DNA of 64,000 bases. Origin: Cichorium intybus. Lineage: Eukaryota; Streptophyta; Magnoliopsida; Asterales; Asteraceae. Position 1 is the first letter of the stretch. Each line of letters opens with the position of its first letter. The position numbers were made by a program, and so were the translations under genes. Shown piece by piece: positions 25,001 through 37,299 of this stretch. The stretch spans positions 82,213,894 through 82,277,893 of the forward strand of contig CM042010.1 of NCBI GenBank assembly GCA_023525715.1. The letters run 5' to 3'. Under the pieces are notes generated by a model, which saw nothing but the letters and a program-made list of their open reading frames with translations, made no database searches and had not been told where the DNA came from.

Positions 25001-25958
25001 CTTAATATTTACATTTTGATAAATGGAAAATGGGGTTATCATTTGTTTAAATCAATACCTATCAGTTTTCAAATAAAAGATGCAATTTTAACATTTGTTT
25101 TAATAGATTTTTCATACCATGCTTACATTATATATCTAAACAGTCATGATGTCAGTGATATGTGAGTAAGCTACAATCTCTACGAAAACCTAGTTGAATT
25201 AGATACATCAAAAATATTTAAAAAGTTACGAAGAGACATCTTAATTAGATTCATAAATAATTGTTTTCCACGGACATAATAATCATAAAAAGGAAACAAA
25301 TATCATAACAAGTTTAAGAAACTCAAAACAAAAAGGCATGATGATATGTAAGTATAAATAAGAAAACAATACTTCTAAGATTTCCTGACAAAATAACATG
25401 CCTTTTGGTTTTGGGCTCCTCAATCACATCATGAAGTTTGCTTCCTTTTTATGCAAATTAATATGTCATCGTAAAAAACAATCATAAATTGCCTGCATTC
25501 AGACATCACTTTACTTTTTAAATAAGATATATTCAGCCCAACATAGGTTTTCATACAAATTGTAGCCTACTCAAATAACTATTAGTCATGAAATATTAAA
25601 ACATATCATCATTGCATGAAAAAAACATATATTAAAATAAATATTAAAATTTAGCTCAATCTTTGAAACCCAACAAATATTGATTATAAGAGATGGATAA
25701 CCTCATTTTCAATTTATAGAGAATGCAAATGTATATATTAAGTTTTCATAACTATTTGTCAAAATACACATGCTAATTATAGGGTAGCGTGATGTGTTTT
25801 ATATGCATATATTCAGTGTTTGTATTTTTAAATGTGTACTATATTTAGGTGGTATATTAACATTAATCTGTGTATAGTGATCATGTACATGTGCACACAA
25901 TGTAAATGGTATGCATATATGTTTATTATCATACATTTAACATTAATATGTAATATAC
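25000..25958. other. AT-rich non-coding, probable Ulp1-like intron
   Basis: No repeat or domain recognised. A minus-strand stretch around 25375-25440 (HDVIEEPKTKRHVILSGN) could be a small exon but has no support beyond being open. Confidence 0.4.
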
Positions 25959-26271
25959 CTCAATTGTTGGTTCCAATTTACACTTTTTTGTTGTAGGAAT
26001 CTCTTCTTCTTCCAATTTATCTTCTCTTACTTTCTTCACCTTTGCTGGTTTATAAAACTTTTTTTGTTTCATATCTTAATTGTTCTAGAAGTTGATTGTT
26101 GGAATTTTTTTCAAATCAGTTTTCTTGGATCCATCATATGTTGATTTTAATGTTTGTATAAAAGCAAGTTGCATGAAAGTAAATTTTGTTAATAGTTTTC
26201 AATAAATTAAAACAGTTTAATAGATTATAAAATGCTTACAAGTAAAATTGCTACTGGTCCTGCATAAAAAC
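25959..26271 (-). pseudogene. Ulp1-like gene, exons after the LTR insertion point
   Basis: 26271-26240 encodes YAGPVAILL up to a GTAAGC donor and continues the frame of the exon ending at 34734 across the LTR element. 26178-25959 encodes LAFIQTLKSTYDGSKK, then two stops, then a basic stretch MKQKKFYKPAKVKKVRED and EEEEIPTTKK ending at GTATA. The basic stretch looks like a nuclear localisation signal. Confidence 0.65.
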
Positions 26272-27039
26272 TGTTGGATTGGGTGTCTAAGCCATGACTT
26301 ATAATTGTATTTATCTTGTTAATTGAAGCAAAGTCCATTTAGGTTGCCCTCATAGCTGGAGGATAGATGTAGAGTTCAATAGAGAGAAAGGTTTGTTTAT
26401 TAATTGTTTAATAAATCAATAGAAATAAATAAATAGTTTATTAATATATTTAAGTGTTAATATATTAATTAGAAACTATAATAATTAATTAAGATTTAAT
26501 CTATAATTAATTGGATTTAATTTAGTGATTAAATTAATTAATTAAAGGTGTAAGGACTGGTTTGTATTTACTCAATAGTTGAATAACTGGCAAAGAGAAG
26601 TCCAGGGACCAAAAGTGGAGCCACCCTTGGAGGCTTCTCTAGGGTTGGCGAAAACCCTAATTAGGGTTTAGGGATCTGGTCCAAGTGGTCAACAGGCTTG
26701 CCCACTTGGAGGCTCCTTAGGGTTTCAGGTGTAACCATAGGAGGCTATAAAAGGAACCCTCTGGCTCCTCATAATTCACGCCTCCCTCTCTCTGTGATTA
26801 CTTTGCTGGAATCTTCTCTCCATTGCTTGGGTGTGACTTGCATTTGAGGCAGGATCATTTTGCTGCTAGCTCCAAGAACAAGATCAAAAGGTTGGTTAAT
26901 TTCTTATTTAATCTTTAGAAATAATTGTTGGCTTTAGGATTTTAGTTTATTATCTTCATGAAGAAAACATAGATCGTATTAGGGTTGCATGTGAACCATA
27001 GGAATTATTTGTTCATTGATTGTATAGAAAAACCCTTCA
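26272..27039 (+). repeat. 5' LTR of element B
   Basis: 768 bp, TG start and CCCTTCA end; TATA box TATAAAAGG at 26746-26754. Confidence 0.9.
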
Positions 27040-27040
27040 G

Positions 27041-27052
27041 TGGTATCAGAGC
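27041..27052 (+). promoter_or_regulatory. Primer binding site (tRNA-Met)
   Basis: TGGTATCAGAGC one base after the LTR. Confidence 0.9.
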
Positions 27053-27829
27053 TTAGGCTTGTTTTCTTATGAATTGATATAAACTACTTGAATGATTCTT
27101 GCCTTGAGTGTTTTTGCAAAAAACCCTCTTAGAATGGCCTAAATTTCGTTGCCTAGGCTAGGGTTTCCTAACCCTAGCCGCCACCCCCTTGGATCCCCTT
27201 TATTTGCTTGCCTTTTAAGTTGGTTGTTATTTTTGGTAACTGTATCTTCAAGATAACTGGAACCCTTAAACCCTATCTAGCAAATTTCGAACCTTAGGGG
27301 TTAAGATAGGTAAAATTAATTTGATTAATTCATAATATCTATCTTAGATTTAATTAATTTAATTAATTGTTAATTAAAAGATAAATTAAATCAGCTTAAA
27401 GGATTAATTTAAAATTTTCGAAAAAATAGAATAAATTAGCGAAAATTCTGAATAAATTAATTCTAAAATATTTTAATAAGATTAAAATATATCTTATATA
27501 TTTATGATTAAAAGTTAATACTTATATATAAGATTAAATGGTTAGTCTTACCGCTAGTAGGCCTCATTCACAAAACTGTCCTATAAAGAGGGTATAAGGC
27601 GACTGCCTATAAAATGGTAGTCTAATGGGTGTCCACTCTCACCCACCGCTCTCCTGGCCAGTCTAGTGTCGTTAGCCGAACGGGTTTGATAGAACCGCTA
27701 AGCCTCTTAAAAGTATAATGCTATAATTGAAAGTACTAGAACCTCAAACAAATCCCAATCTAGTTACTTTAGGTTTAAAAATGTGAATTGGTGCTAATCC
27801 ATGAAATTACACATTGCAATTTGTGAAAC

Positions 27830-27945
27830 ATTGGTGGAGCGTGTGTGGTTAATCGGCACACCAATAGGGGTTCACAAAGACTTGCAATGGGTTTCTCGAT
27901 TTTGTCATTATTAACGGAGCATGTGTGGTTAACCGGCACGTTAAT
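27830..27945 (+). ncRNA. Covarying hairpins 5 and 6 (element B)
   Basis: Hairpin 5 (27830-27865): arms ATTGGTG / CACCAAT. Hairpin 6 (27910-27945): arms ATTAACG / CGTTAAT. Both have a 22-nt apical part. They are positional equivalents of hairpins 1 and 2 in element A; each arm change is matched on the other side. Confidence 0.6.
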
Positions 27946-28057
27946 TAGAGATGGCAATTGACTTCGAGAGTACCAAGCTAATTTGCATGGTTATTCACAC
28001 CCGGTTTGTTATCCTCAGCATCCCAGTCACAAATAGTGGGGCACATCCGAGACTAAA

Positions 28058-29165
28058 TGACACGCCTTGGTCGTCGTGCGGTCAAAAATAAAGAAAACCT
28101 AACACACACTAGTACAGTGGTAGTCAGGGTCGATCCGCGGGAGCTTCGTGGTTAGACTAAATGACAGATTACCAACTAGTAGTGTCACGCTACAGTCGGA
28201 GGATCTAGTTTCTAAGTGCTCAACTATCAAAAAGCAATCACCAAACAAAGTCAAGCCAAGCATAAGCTATACTCAACTCAACTAACCTAGTCACTTTCTG
28301 AAGTCAGAAGTGCATCTCTGAATCAGAAGCAAACAAAGGCATCCAAACCAAACAAGGCATAACCTAACTAATAACTATGGTTCTGACTGAACAGCTACTA
28401 GCTAAAGTTCAATGCCCAAAAGTAACCTAATTGGCTACTGATTTCAGCAAAGGAAAGCAGTTCCAAACAAGGCTAAAACAAGATCCAAACACAATTCAAA
28501 CAATCCATACACAAACAAGCATCCAAAATACCAAAATACTCATAAACCAAGTTTAATTGTAACCAAATGCTTTCATTAACCAAATTCAGATTCCAAACAT
28601 CAAAACAGTAACTAAATACTACTAAAACATAAACCTAAGCTTGGTATCAATGGTTGTCACTCCCAAAGATACAAACCAAAGCTTACACATGTCTAACTAA
28701 ATGAAAATAAAATCCAAAACATGAAAATACCACTTGAGAAGTTGCTGGAACGAAATCTAGGTGTCAAAGAGCTTCAAGGTCGATTTTACACCCGGTCTTT
28801 GCTCGTGTTTTTGGCTGGAATTGCCTCTATTTATATTTGCAAATTTCCCGCAGCCGCGCCGCGCAGATGAAGAATCCGCGTCGCGCGTACTTATCTTTTC
28901 CCGTTTTTTCGTCATTTTAATGTGTTACACCGCCTTAAGCCCGCGTCGCGCGTTTCATAGATCCGCGGCGCGCGTACGTGTTTCCTTGATTTTTCATTCT
29001 TTTCCAAACTTCTTCCTTTTGCACGCTTTTAGTCCCTGTTTCCATTCTTTTCTTCCAAACAAGTCCTGGCACGAAAAGTGAGAATACCTAGACATATTTG
29101 ATATAATTTTATCAAGAACAGGGCTCAACAACGCCTAAAATACTTGATATTACTAGGCGTTGTCA
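28058..29165 (-). mobile_element. Solo-LTR-like insertion in element B
   Basis: 1108 bp present only in element B, with TG...CA ends and a CTAAA target duplication (28053-28057 and 29166-29170). Minus orientation is inferred from a TATAAATAG box read on that strand (28835-28827) and from the hairpin CAACGCCTA...TTTAGGCGTTG just inside the 29165 end. A GC-rich island with GCGCG(A/C)CGCGG motifs (about 28850-28975) lies just upstream of that TATA box. There is no internal region, so a solo LTR is the simplest reading; a TIR-type element is the alternative (TGACA-CGCCT ends). Confidence 0.65.
28827..28835 (-). promoter_or_regulatory. TATA box of the solo LTR
   Basis: TATAAATAG on the minus strand, directly downstream of the GC-rich island. 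Confidence 0.45.
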
Positions 29166-29387
29166 CTAAACATGTCAATGAATAGTTCAATGTGTCTCAA
29201 CAGATCTAGGAATTTCATAAGATGAAATTGATAAGTGTATTATCTACCTTAATGACCATTATGTTGTGATTATGGCATCCCTCTTCACACCATAGTTGGG
29301 GCATTTTGGGTCCTAACCTTAATAAATAATATATTGGGTAATTATTTAAAAGGATTAATTATACTAATAAAATTCTGTTTATTGTAG

Positions 29388-30227
29388 ATGTATGAATCAA
29401 GTGTCTATTCTCCTCCCTCTCCTCCTTCACCCATTTCTGAGAGCATCAGAAAGCACCTGCTAAATATGGAAAGGCTAACTGGCGTTAACTGTAAGGAATG
29501 GCTTTGCAATTGGAGACGGGTTCTCGTCATTGCTGGCAAGTCTCATCTCACCGAGTATCCGATCCCGGTTCCACCGGAACAAGTCATCATAAAGAGTTCT
29601 TATGATGAGCGTAACTTCTTAGTTGATGAATCCGAACAGATTCGTGACCTCATGCTACTGACCATTGACCCCGAGTTCCGTAAGGATTTTCAATCCTTGG
29701 GGCCATATGAGTTAATGCAATCGGTTGAGGAAAAGTTCCAAAAACCGGTTGAAGAGGAACAAGCTAGGATCTTCAAAAGACTTGCAGAGTGTAAGTTAAA
29801 AGAAGGAAGTAGCATCGATTTACATGTTCTTCAGATTGAAGCATACATAGGCGAATTGTACAAACTTGGTTATTCCATGAGTCAGGAGTCGAGTGTTAAC
29901 ACTCTACTCGCTTCACTGACCAGTAAGTACGATCTGTTCATTCAGACGTATAGAAAGGAAGACCAGAAAAGGACCTTAATGGAAATGCATCCACTGTTGA
30001 CTTTATACGAGTCACTCTTGGACAGGCATAGCTCCAATGGTTCAACTACTTCTGGATTAAGTCCAATGAAAAGACGCAGCAAGAAACGATCCAGATCGTC
30101 TAGACATGTCTTAAACTGGGAATCCACAAAATCGGATACAGTCGCGGAAAGATTGGAAGACGCCCCAAGGTCAAAATCTTTTGAAAGCTCAGGTATATCT
30201 AAAAACCTCAAAACTCCTGTTCCATAA
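29388..30227 (+). CDS. Copia-type gag polyprotein, 279 aa (element B)
   Basis: The only substantial open frame in element B. It resembles the UBN2/gag-polypeptide family of Ty1/copia elements: an N-terminal block around ERLTGVNCKEWLCNWRRV (about residues 28-45), a helical middle with ARIFKRLAECKLKEGSS, and FIQTYRKEDQKRTLMEM. The end is basic (MKRRSKKRSRSSRH). There is no CCHC zinc knuckle and no protease after it. ATG at 29388 follows TTGTAG and matches the start of the family alignment with element A. As capsid protein it would package the element RNA. Integrity here contrasts with the broken gag in element A. Confidence 0.8.
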   Translation: MYESSVYSPPSPPSPISESIRKHLLNMERLTGVNCKEWLCNWRRVLVIAGKSHLTEYPIPVPPEQVIIKSSYDERNFLVDESEQIRDLMLLTIDPEFRKDFQSLGPYELMQSVEEKFQKPVEEEQARIFKRLAECKLKEGSSIDLHVLQIEAYIGELYKLGYSMSQESSVNTLLASLTSKYDLFIQTYRKEDQKRTLMEMHPLLTLYESLLDRHSSNGSTTSGLSPMKRRSKKRSRSSRHVLNWESTKSDTVAERLEDAPRSKSFESSGISKNLKTPVP

Positions 30228-30589
30228 TTCCTTGATGCATAAATTGATAGTCACATTTTGGTTTGTATGCAGGGAATCAGTAGGGTACGAGACATTGGCG
30301 TATAGGAGCACATTTGGATTGGATTTCCGGCTCATGCAGTTTTGAAGTTTAGTTAGATATTGAAATATTGTTATTAGCTTTTCATATGCGTATGACATTG
30401 TCTATCATATAGTACATTGTTCAAGGATTTTGTTTTTAATAAAATTGTCGTTTAATTTCTTTTAACATCTGTTATTTGAAATTATCCTTGAAATGTTGTA
30501 TGATTCTGTTGAATGCATGATTGATGATAACTTGAATATTGAATGCATCCAAAGTGTTTGGATCTTAGGAATTGTGTCCCTTATGATTG

Positions 30590-30870
30590 TTAAGATAAAT
30601 ATTATAAGAATCAATTCAACCAAAGGTCCAATTGGACAGGACCTTGGAATCACTTGACTTAGAGTCACTTGATGAGTTGAGTTCTTAATGTGTTAAGAAA
30701 TAAATCAACCAAAGATCCAGTTGGACATGACTTTGGAATTATTTGACTTAGAGTCAGATGATGATTAAGTTCTTTATAAAGCACATGTGGCAAGAAATGA
30801 ATCACCCAAAGATCCAAAGGATATGATTTTGGAATCAGGTGACTTAGAGTCAACTGAAGATTGCAAGTCT
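30590..30870 (+). repeat. Three degenerate tandem units with palindromic core (element B)
   Basis: Counterpart of 8110-8410: AACCAAAG(G/A)TCCA units, each with a TGACTTAGAGTCA core. The arms around the core vary between copies. Confidence 0.55.
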
Positions 30871-31984
30871 TGAACAGAATTAACAAAGTCATAAGTTTAC
30901 ATAGAGATGTAAAAGAGATCAAGAATAGGAGCAACGAACACATTAGTTGCTGTGTACTGCTCGAATCCTCAAATAGAACACAATTGGTTGTACTCTGCGA
31001 TATTTGTCAATCGGTATGACAAATATGGTTTCGCTTATCAGAATAAGTGATTGAATTGAAACCTTGAACAGTTCAAGGACTTCAAAGGAAGTATAAGACC
31101 CACAGAACCTGAGTGACAACATAAACTGGGAAAATGTTTCACAGTTTATTCCCTTCCAAGAACATTAATAGTTATAATGTGTCTTAGGGAAGATGATGGA
31201 GCTTTGGTCGAAACAGTTCGATCCTCAATGTATGAGATACATTGTCAATTAGTTTCCGATACATTGAATACTAAACCAGTCAGACCATATTCCAACCACA
31301 TCCTTCGACTAAGTAGGTTTTGCAGACAATGTCTGAAATGTAAAGCTGGGATTGTCCCACTTGTACATTAAAAGTCCAGGGTCTTATAGTGTTCGTCCGA
31401 ACCACATGACTAGCCTGAACCTAATCAGAAATGTCGTTTCACTAGCTATCCCGCTGTACCTGGAAAAGAAAGAGCTCTTTTAGAAAGAACTCATGTTCTA
31501 AGGAAACAGTGGGAGTTGGGACAGTCCTGAATGAGTTCAGGATTAGGCAACTGAAATAACCTTTATTCATCACTAGGCTTAGAGCAGAAATCAGATTTTT
31601 GTTTTAAGTTCTGACATTATCGTCCCTTGACCAGTAGTACTGATCACCATCATAAGTAGTTATTATCAGGGTGACATACCGATTAGTGGTAAAACACTAT
31701 AGTTAGTACGGATTTTCAATCTGACTACTTGGAAGCACTGGTGAGCCCGGTTGCTGCCAATTAAGAGAACCTTAGGACGAGATACAGTCTATGTGACAAT
31801 TTGATTGATTTTACAACTGGTCTAAACCAGTGGGAGTAATCATCAAAAGAAACCAACATGGACAGAAACATACATTTAGAACATCTGGTTGAGTGAGACG
31901 ATACTCAGAGTCAAGTAATTGACTCCGAGAGAAGCACTCTCAATAGAAGATGAAATCTGAAAGGATACTGTATAATGTAAGTCG

Positions 31985-32018
31985 TTAGTGGAGCGCGTGT
32001 GGATCACCGGCACAATAA
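31985..32018 (+). ncRNA. Covarying hairpin 7 (element B)
   Basis: Arms TTAGTG / CAATAA (one mismatch) around GAGCGCGTGTGG-ATCA-CCGGCA; counterpart of hairpin 3. Confidence 0.5.
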
Positions 32019-32949
32019 TGGGGACTCACGAAGAGTATGCCAGTATAAAGGTACGTGGGCCTGGGATTACGCCATGGGCATCTCGCAAGAAACGATATTC
32101 AGATTCTCAAAATATGTCAAAGGATTGGATTTTGAGAAATGGCTGAAAGATTTCCCTTAAAATGTCAGAAAGGTTTGGATTCTCAAAATATGCCAAAAGT
32201 TCTGGATTTTGTGAATAGTCCATAACTGTGTCAAAGCCAGTGGGAGTGTCGCTGTTATCTACTATCTCCATATGTGAGTTACATAATGTTTCTAGGAAAC
32301 GTCTCTTTTCATTACAAAGTGTAATGACTTGGTGTTAAGAAACGGACCACTATGAAAGACTTAATAAAGATACGGCATGCACGGGTGGTTATAAACGTCT
32401 ATGAGATAGATCGAAACTCTACCAAAGTGATCTTGATGAGACTCAAGATGCATTGCCCTAGGAAATAGTTTTCTGTCATTACAAAGTCTAATGATTTGGC
32501 ATGAGAGATATAAAAGGTGCAACATACTCACATAATACATTAACATATATATCAGATAGATGATGTCATCAGTATAGACTTGGCCATAGTAAGCATGATC
32601 TTGATAAGATTCAAGATGCATGGAAAAGAGTCTCCAAAAGGAAATAGTTATTGAAAATCATGATACAAGGATTATAACTAATCCTTAGATTCCAAAAGAG
32701 TTTGGAATAGGATTGGATCGAATCCAACAAGTTTCTTGGATCGATCAGAAGTGTCATGAACATGTCTTGATGACTTAATGCTTAGAGCATAGTGAGTCAG
32801 ATTCAGGATATGACCTGGCTGGGAATACTTAATGGATTTTGTACATACGTGAGAAATCATTGGAAAATGATTTGGGGAGAATGTTGATAACAAATTGAAA
32901 AGAGTTTTTAAAATAAGGACTTAATGGTTAAAGAATTTCGTTGGCATTC

Positions 32950-32981
32950 CGATGGAGCGTGTGTGGCTCACCGGCACATCG
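32950..32981 (+). ncRNA. Covarying hairpin 8 (element B)
   Basis: Arms CGATG / CATCG around GAGCGTGTGTGG-CTCA-CCGGCA; counterpart of hairpin 4 (TGATG / CATCA), with a compensatory change. Confidence 0.55.
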
Positions 32982-33951
32982 TAACACCTCGAAATAGTCT
33001 TAGGGTGCAGTCATGTGGACTAAAGATCCCGAGAACCATGGAAAGTCACAGTACATAGAATGGACTTGTTAGTGAGAATAATGGTATGACCAAAATTGAA
33101 ATATCATCGGAAGGATATCCGATCGGATGAAGTGTATTAATGTATAACATTTGAATACATAGACAGAGTGAAAGGTCAAGTAGACATAGATACATAACAC
33201 GAATTAAATAGTTTAAAAGAAATCTAGAAACCGATAATAGTTTTATGTAAAATCCAACTTGGTGATTACCTCGTGGAGACTTGGTAATTAGGCAAGAGTA
33301 GCCACCAGTCAGATTTTATGTTTCAATTTGTAGATTGTCTAAGGAGTTAGACATTGCAGTAAGACTGCTACAGCGATCACGAGTACTTAGAAATAGAGAT
33401 TTGAGTATTGGATAAACCCACACTCAATAGATTGCTTCATGGATTACATCACGAGCAATGTTGAGACGATAATATCGTATGATCTTGAAGCGAAGACATA
33501 TGAGTTGAAATTTACGAGTCGGTTGTGCATTGATAATGTGAAAACGCATCGGTAACTCGATGTTATAAAACGCATTGTTGTGTACGACTTTGACAAATAA
33601 AAGACACATGCATATGAGTCAAAGCATATTCGTTCCTTGACCCTGATGCGAAATAGATATTTGTAGGCCTCTCGATGATTTTGAAGTTGACTAAAGTGCT
33701 GGCCAGCCAAGACTAAATTGATGTGTTCAATTAGAAGTCTTAAAGTCATAAGCAGAATCGGAGATCGGGAAACAGAGTATCGGACAGAGATTGATCTCAA
33801 TCCATGTCTCGTGTCTGAAAATATCCTGTTGGACGAAGGATCATATGATCACTTATCTTTGGAAAGAACTGACTAGGTCAGAGTTCAGGACAGTTTTTGG
33901 GAAACTGATATTAATCAGAAGGTAAACCGACAATTAAAGTCATAGACTTAT

Positions 33952-33964
33952 CCAAGTGGGAGAC
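33952..33964 (+). promoter_or_regulatory. Polypurine tract of element B
   Basis: CCAAGTGGGAGAC directly before the 3' LTR. Confidence 0.8.
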
Positions 33965-34733
33965 TGTTGGATTAGGTGTCTAAGCCATGACTTCTAATTG
34001 TATTTATCTTGTTAATTGAAGCAAAGTCCATTTGGATTGCCCTCATAGCTGGAGGATAGATGTAGAGTTCAATAGAGAGAAAGGTTGATTTATTAATTGT
34101 TTAATAAATCAATAGAAATAAATAAATAGTTTATTAATATATTTAAGTGTTAATATATTAATTAGAAACTATAATAATTAATTAAGATTTAATCTAGAAT
34201 TAATTGGATTTAATTTAGTGATTAAATTAATTAATTAAAGGTATAAGGACTGGTTTGTATTTATTCAATAGTTGAATAACTGGCAAAGAGAAGTCCAGGG
34301 GCCAAAAGTGGCGCCACCCTTGGAGGCTTCTCTAGGGTTGGCGAAAACCCTAATTAGGGTTTAGGGATCTGGTCCAAGTGGTCAACAGGCTTGCCCACTT
34401 GGAGGCTCCTTAGGGTTTCAGGTGTAACCCTAGGAGGCTATAAAAGGAACCCTCTGGCTCCTCATAATTCACACCTCCCTCTCTCTATGATTACTCTTCT
34501 GGAATCTTCTCTCCATTGCTTGGGTGTGACTTGCATTTGAGGCAGGATCATTTTGCTGCTAGCTTCAAGAACAAGATCAAAAGGTTGGTTAATTTCTTAT
34601 TTGATCGTTAGAAATAATTGTTGGCTTTAGGATTTTAGTTTATTATCTTCATAGAAGAAAACATAGATCATATTAGGGTTGCATGTGAACACTAGGAATT
34701 ATTTGTTCATTGATTACATAGAAAAACCCTTCA
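33965..34733 (+). repeat. 3' LTR of element B
   Basis: 769 bp, partner of 26272-27039, ends CCCTTCA before AAAAC. Confidence 0.9.
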
Positions 34734-35457
34734 AAAACTGCTATCATTTTTTCTCTTCCAATACTTTTTGGACCCTCTCAAAGCATCCAAAACAAATTTG
34801 CACCAGTTGACATTTGAAATGTCAACTTTGCCAACCAATTTGTTAACAATTTTTGTTAGGCAAATTTCTCTTTTTTGTAATTTGCAAAGACTATTTGTAA
34901 ATAAAACAAGAAAATTTAACTTGAATAACATTCCATGATCTGATGTACTCTTGATCTTCTGTGCAATATCTTTTTTGCTTAGCTTTCTGAAGTCTTTGAA
35001 CTGCTTCTGGAACTTTTGAACTAATGGATGTGTATCAGGGTGTTCTTCCAAATCTTTGAAATATAGATCTCCTTTAGGAATTCTCAGTAAATCATATTAT
35101 TAGATCTATACTAATTTTTATGTTACCATCACTTGTTCTAATCAACAGTTTTTCATCATCAAAAAGATCAACTAGCTTATACCCTAATTTTGTTGGTATA
35201 ACATCCAGTTTTATGTCTAACAAATATCCAAAACTTATATTCTTGACTGTTTCTTTCTGCTTTTTGTTTAATGTTTCAAGGACATTTAAAAATTGGGTTG
35301 GTGTTTGCCTTGTATGAATAATTCTATCTTTGTGAACTGATTTTTTTTCAACTCTTTATTTAGTTTCTTCAAATACAATATTCTGTTTCTTCAAATCGAT
35401 TTGTCTTTTTGATTTTTTTGATTTTTTTTCTTTTGAAATAATAGTGGTCTTTGTCAT
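34734..35457 (-). pseudogene. Ulp1-like gene, conserved N-terminal region
   Basis: From an ATG at 35457: MTKTTIISKEKKSKKSKRQ (basic, NLS-like), a stop, then TRQTPTQFLNVLETLNKKQ, FGYLLDIKLDVIPTKLGY, LLRIPKGDLYF, then an open block with KLNFLVLFTNSLC, VGKVDISNVNWCKFVLD and KRKNDSSF. These are typical of the region upstream of the protease in plant Ulp1-like proteins (from memory). A stop and a frame change near 35090 break it. It runs into the LTR insertion at 34733. Confidence 0.7.
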
Positions 35458-35469
35458 TTTGGACCCTAC

Positions 35470-37090
35470 AATATTTTTTCAAAACACATATCTGAGTGTT
35501 TATATGTAGATACATATTAGGACCAAAATTGTAAATTAATGTAAACCACAAGGACCATAGTAAGTTTATGTATTGTCGATTTGATTTGTTTCGTTATCGC
35601 TACAACGCTATATGTAGAATTACAAACTTTTACTGGTATTCAGAAATTGAACATCCATTTTTCTATTTGGTGTTCTTACGATAAATCTGTTATGTACATT
35701 TTGTCATCGATTTTCTAGGTTGTATTAAATCGCTTTTGGTCCTTATGATTACATATTTATTAATTAAATTATAGTTTTGGTCATTGGGATTACATATTTT
35801 TAAAGTAAAAAAATATGCATGTTGATACAAAAAGATTTCAATTGAATTACAGTTTTGGTCCTTGTGATTTACTCTAAATTCCACTTTTGATCCTATTTTT
35901 AAAAATCTTGTAGAAAGGACAAAAAATGTAAGTAAATATAAAACACATGGATGAAAACTGTAATTTACTCTCTTTTTTAATATTTATATGCATATGCATA
36001 TAATTTTTTATATGCATATTTATGTGCATATGCATATGTATGTTGATATACATAGCAAGATCAGTACAAAGACTATTTATATGCATATACATATTTATAT
36101 GCATATGCATGTTGTAAAGATTGATTTTTGTATTTCATATGTAGATATATATTTTTAATAGTTAATTACAGTTTTGGTCATTGTGATTTACAATAAATTA
36201 CAGTTTTGATCCTATTTTTAAAAATCTTGTATAAAGGACAAAAACTGTAAATTAACGTAAAACACAGGGATCACAACTGTAATTTACTCTATTTTTATAT
36301 GTAGAAACATATTTTTAGATAAAATTACAGTTTTTAAAAATATTACATTAGGACCAAAATTGTAAATTAATGTAAACCACAAGGACCATAGGGACCACAA
36401 CTGAATATGTGTATAGATACTTGTATGTGTAAGATATAGACATACACACATGAACATTCATATACATTTATATGCATATCTATAATCAAATATATGCATA
36501 TAAATATGCATATGCATATTTATGCATATGCATATTTATGCATATGCATATTTATGCATATGCATATGCATATTTATTCATATGCATATTTATATCCATA
36601 TGCATATTTATATGCATATGTTTTGGTCTTTATGATTACATATTTATAAAGTAAATTACATTTTTGGTCATTGTGATTACATATTTTTAAAGTAAAAAAA
36701 TATGCATGTTGATACAAATTTTTTTCAAGTGAATTATAGTTTTGGTCCTTGTGATTTACTCTAAATTCCACTTTTGATCCTATTTTTAAAAATCTTGTAG
36801 AAAGGACCAAAAATGTAAGTAAATGTAAAACAAAGGGATGAAAACTGTAATTTACTATATTTTTTAATATGTATATGCATATGTATATAATTTTTTATAT
36901 GCATATGCATATTTATGTGCATGGGCATATGCATGTTGATATACATAGCAAGATCAGTACAAAGACTATTTATATGCATATGCATATTGTAAAGATTGAT
37001 TTATGTATTTCATATGTAGATACATATTTTTAAGAGTAAATTACAGTTTTGGTCCTTGTGAGTTACAATAACTTACAGTTTTGAATTTTA
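35470..37090. repeat. GGTCC-type inverted repeats and ATGCAT repeats
   Basis: Several copies of TTACAGTTTTGGTCC(T/A)TGTG facing reverse-complement copies, mixed with ATGCAT/CATATG repeats (35980-36120, 36420-36620, 36870-37010). A tandem pair of larger units is at about 35730-36130 and 36620-37010. Confidence 0.7.
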
Positions 37091-37108
37091 CATTCTTGTG
37101 TTTTCTGT

Positions 37109-37294
37109 TCAGAGTCTTGAGTGTGTTGGTCTTGTGTATCTTTGTTTTCTTGAGTTTTCTGAGTTTTCTTGGTCTTGTGTATCATCAGTATCATCTTCTT
37201 CTATTAGCACCGGATCATCTTTTTCATTTTTGAATCTCTTTAAGCTTTTTTTCAAAAGCCTTTCACTTTTTCCTCTCACCATTTTTTGAAACAA
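37109..37294 (-). pseudogene. Possible first exon of the Ulp1-like gene
   Basis: Open 61-codon frame starting MFQKMVRGKSERLLKKS with a basic start and acidic EEDDTDDTQDQE. Composition fits a charged N-terminus of a nuclear protein, but there is no domain and no clear splice link to 35457. Confidence 0.35.
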
Positions 37295-37299
37295 GAAAG

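Larger units (their letters stand above)
30930..33951 (+). other. Non-coding interior of element B
   Basis: Collinear with element A, no pol domain. Contains hairpins 7 and 8 and CAGTGGGAG motifs at about 31508, 31837 and 32238. Confidence 0.65.
26272..34733 (+). mobile_element. Pol-less Copia-type LTR element (copy B), gag open
   Basis: AAAAC target duplication (26267-26271 and 34734-34738). Two LTRs of 768 and 769 bp, tRNA-Met PBS, open gag frame (29388-30227), about 3.7 kb of non-coding interior, PPT. No integrase, RT or RNase H is readable. It sits in an exon of the minus-strand Ulp1-like gene: the flanks join in frame (SSF then YAGPVAILL). A separate 1.1-kb insertion sits at 28058-29165. 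LTR divergence is about 3-4% by eye. Confidence 0.9.

Noticed and set aside
28761..29081. 106-codon frame in the solo-LTR-like insertion
   Set aside because: Lies in a non-coding LTR-like sequence and crosses its GC island; biased composition only.
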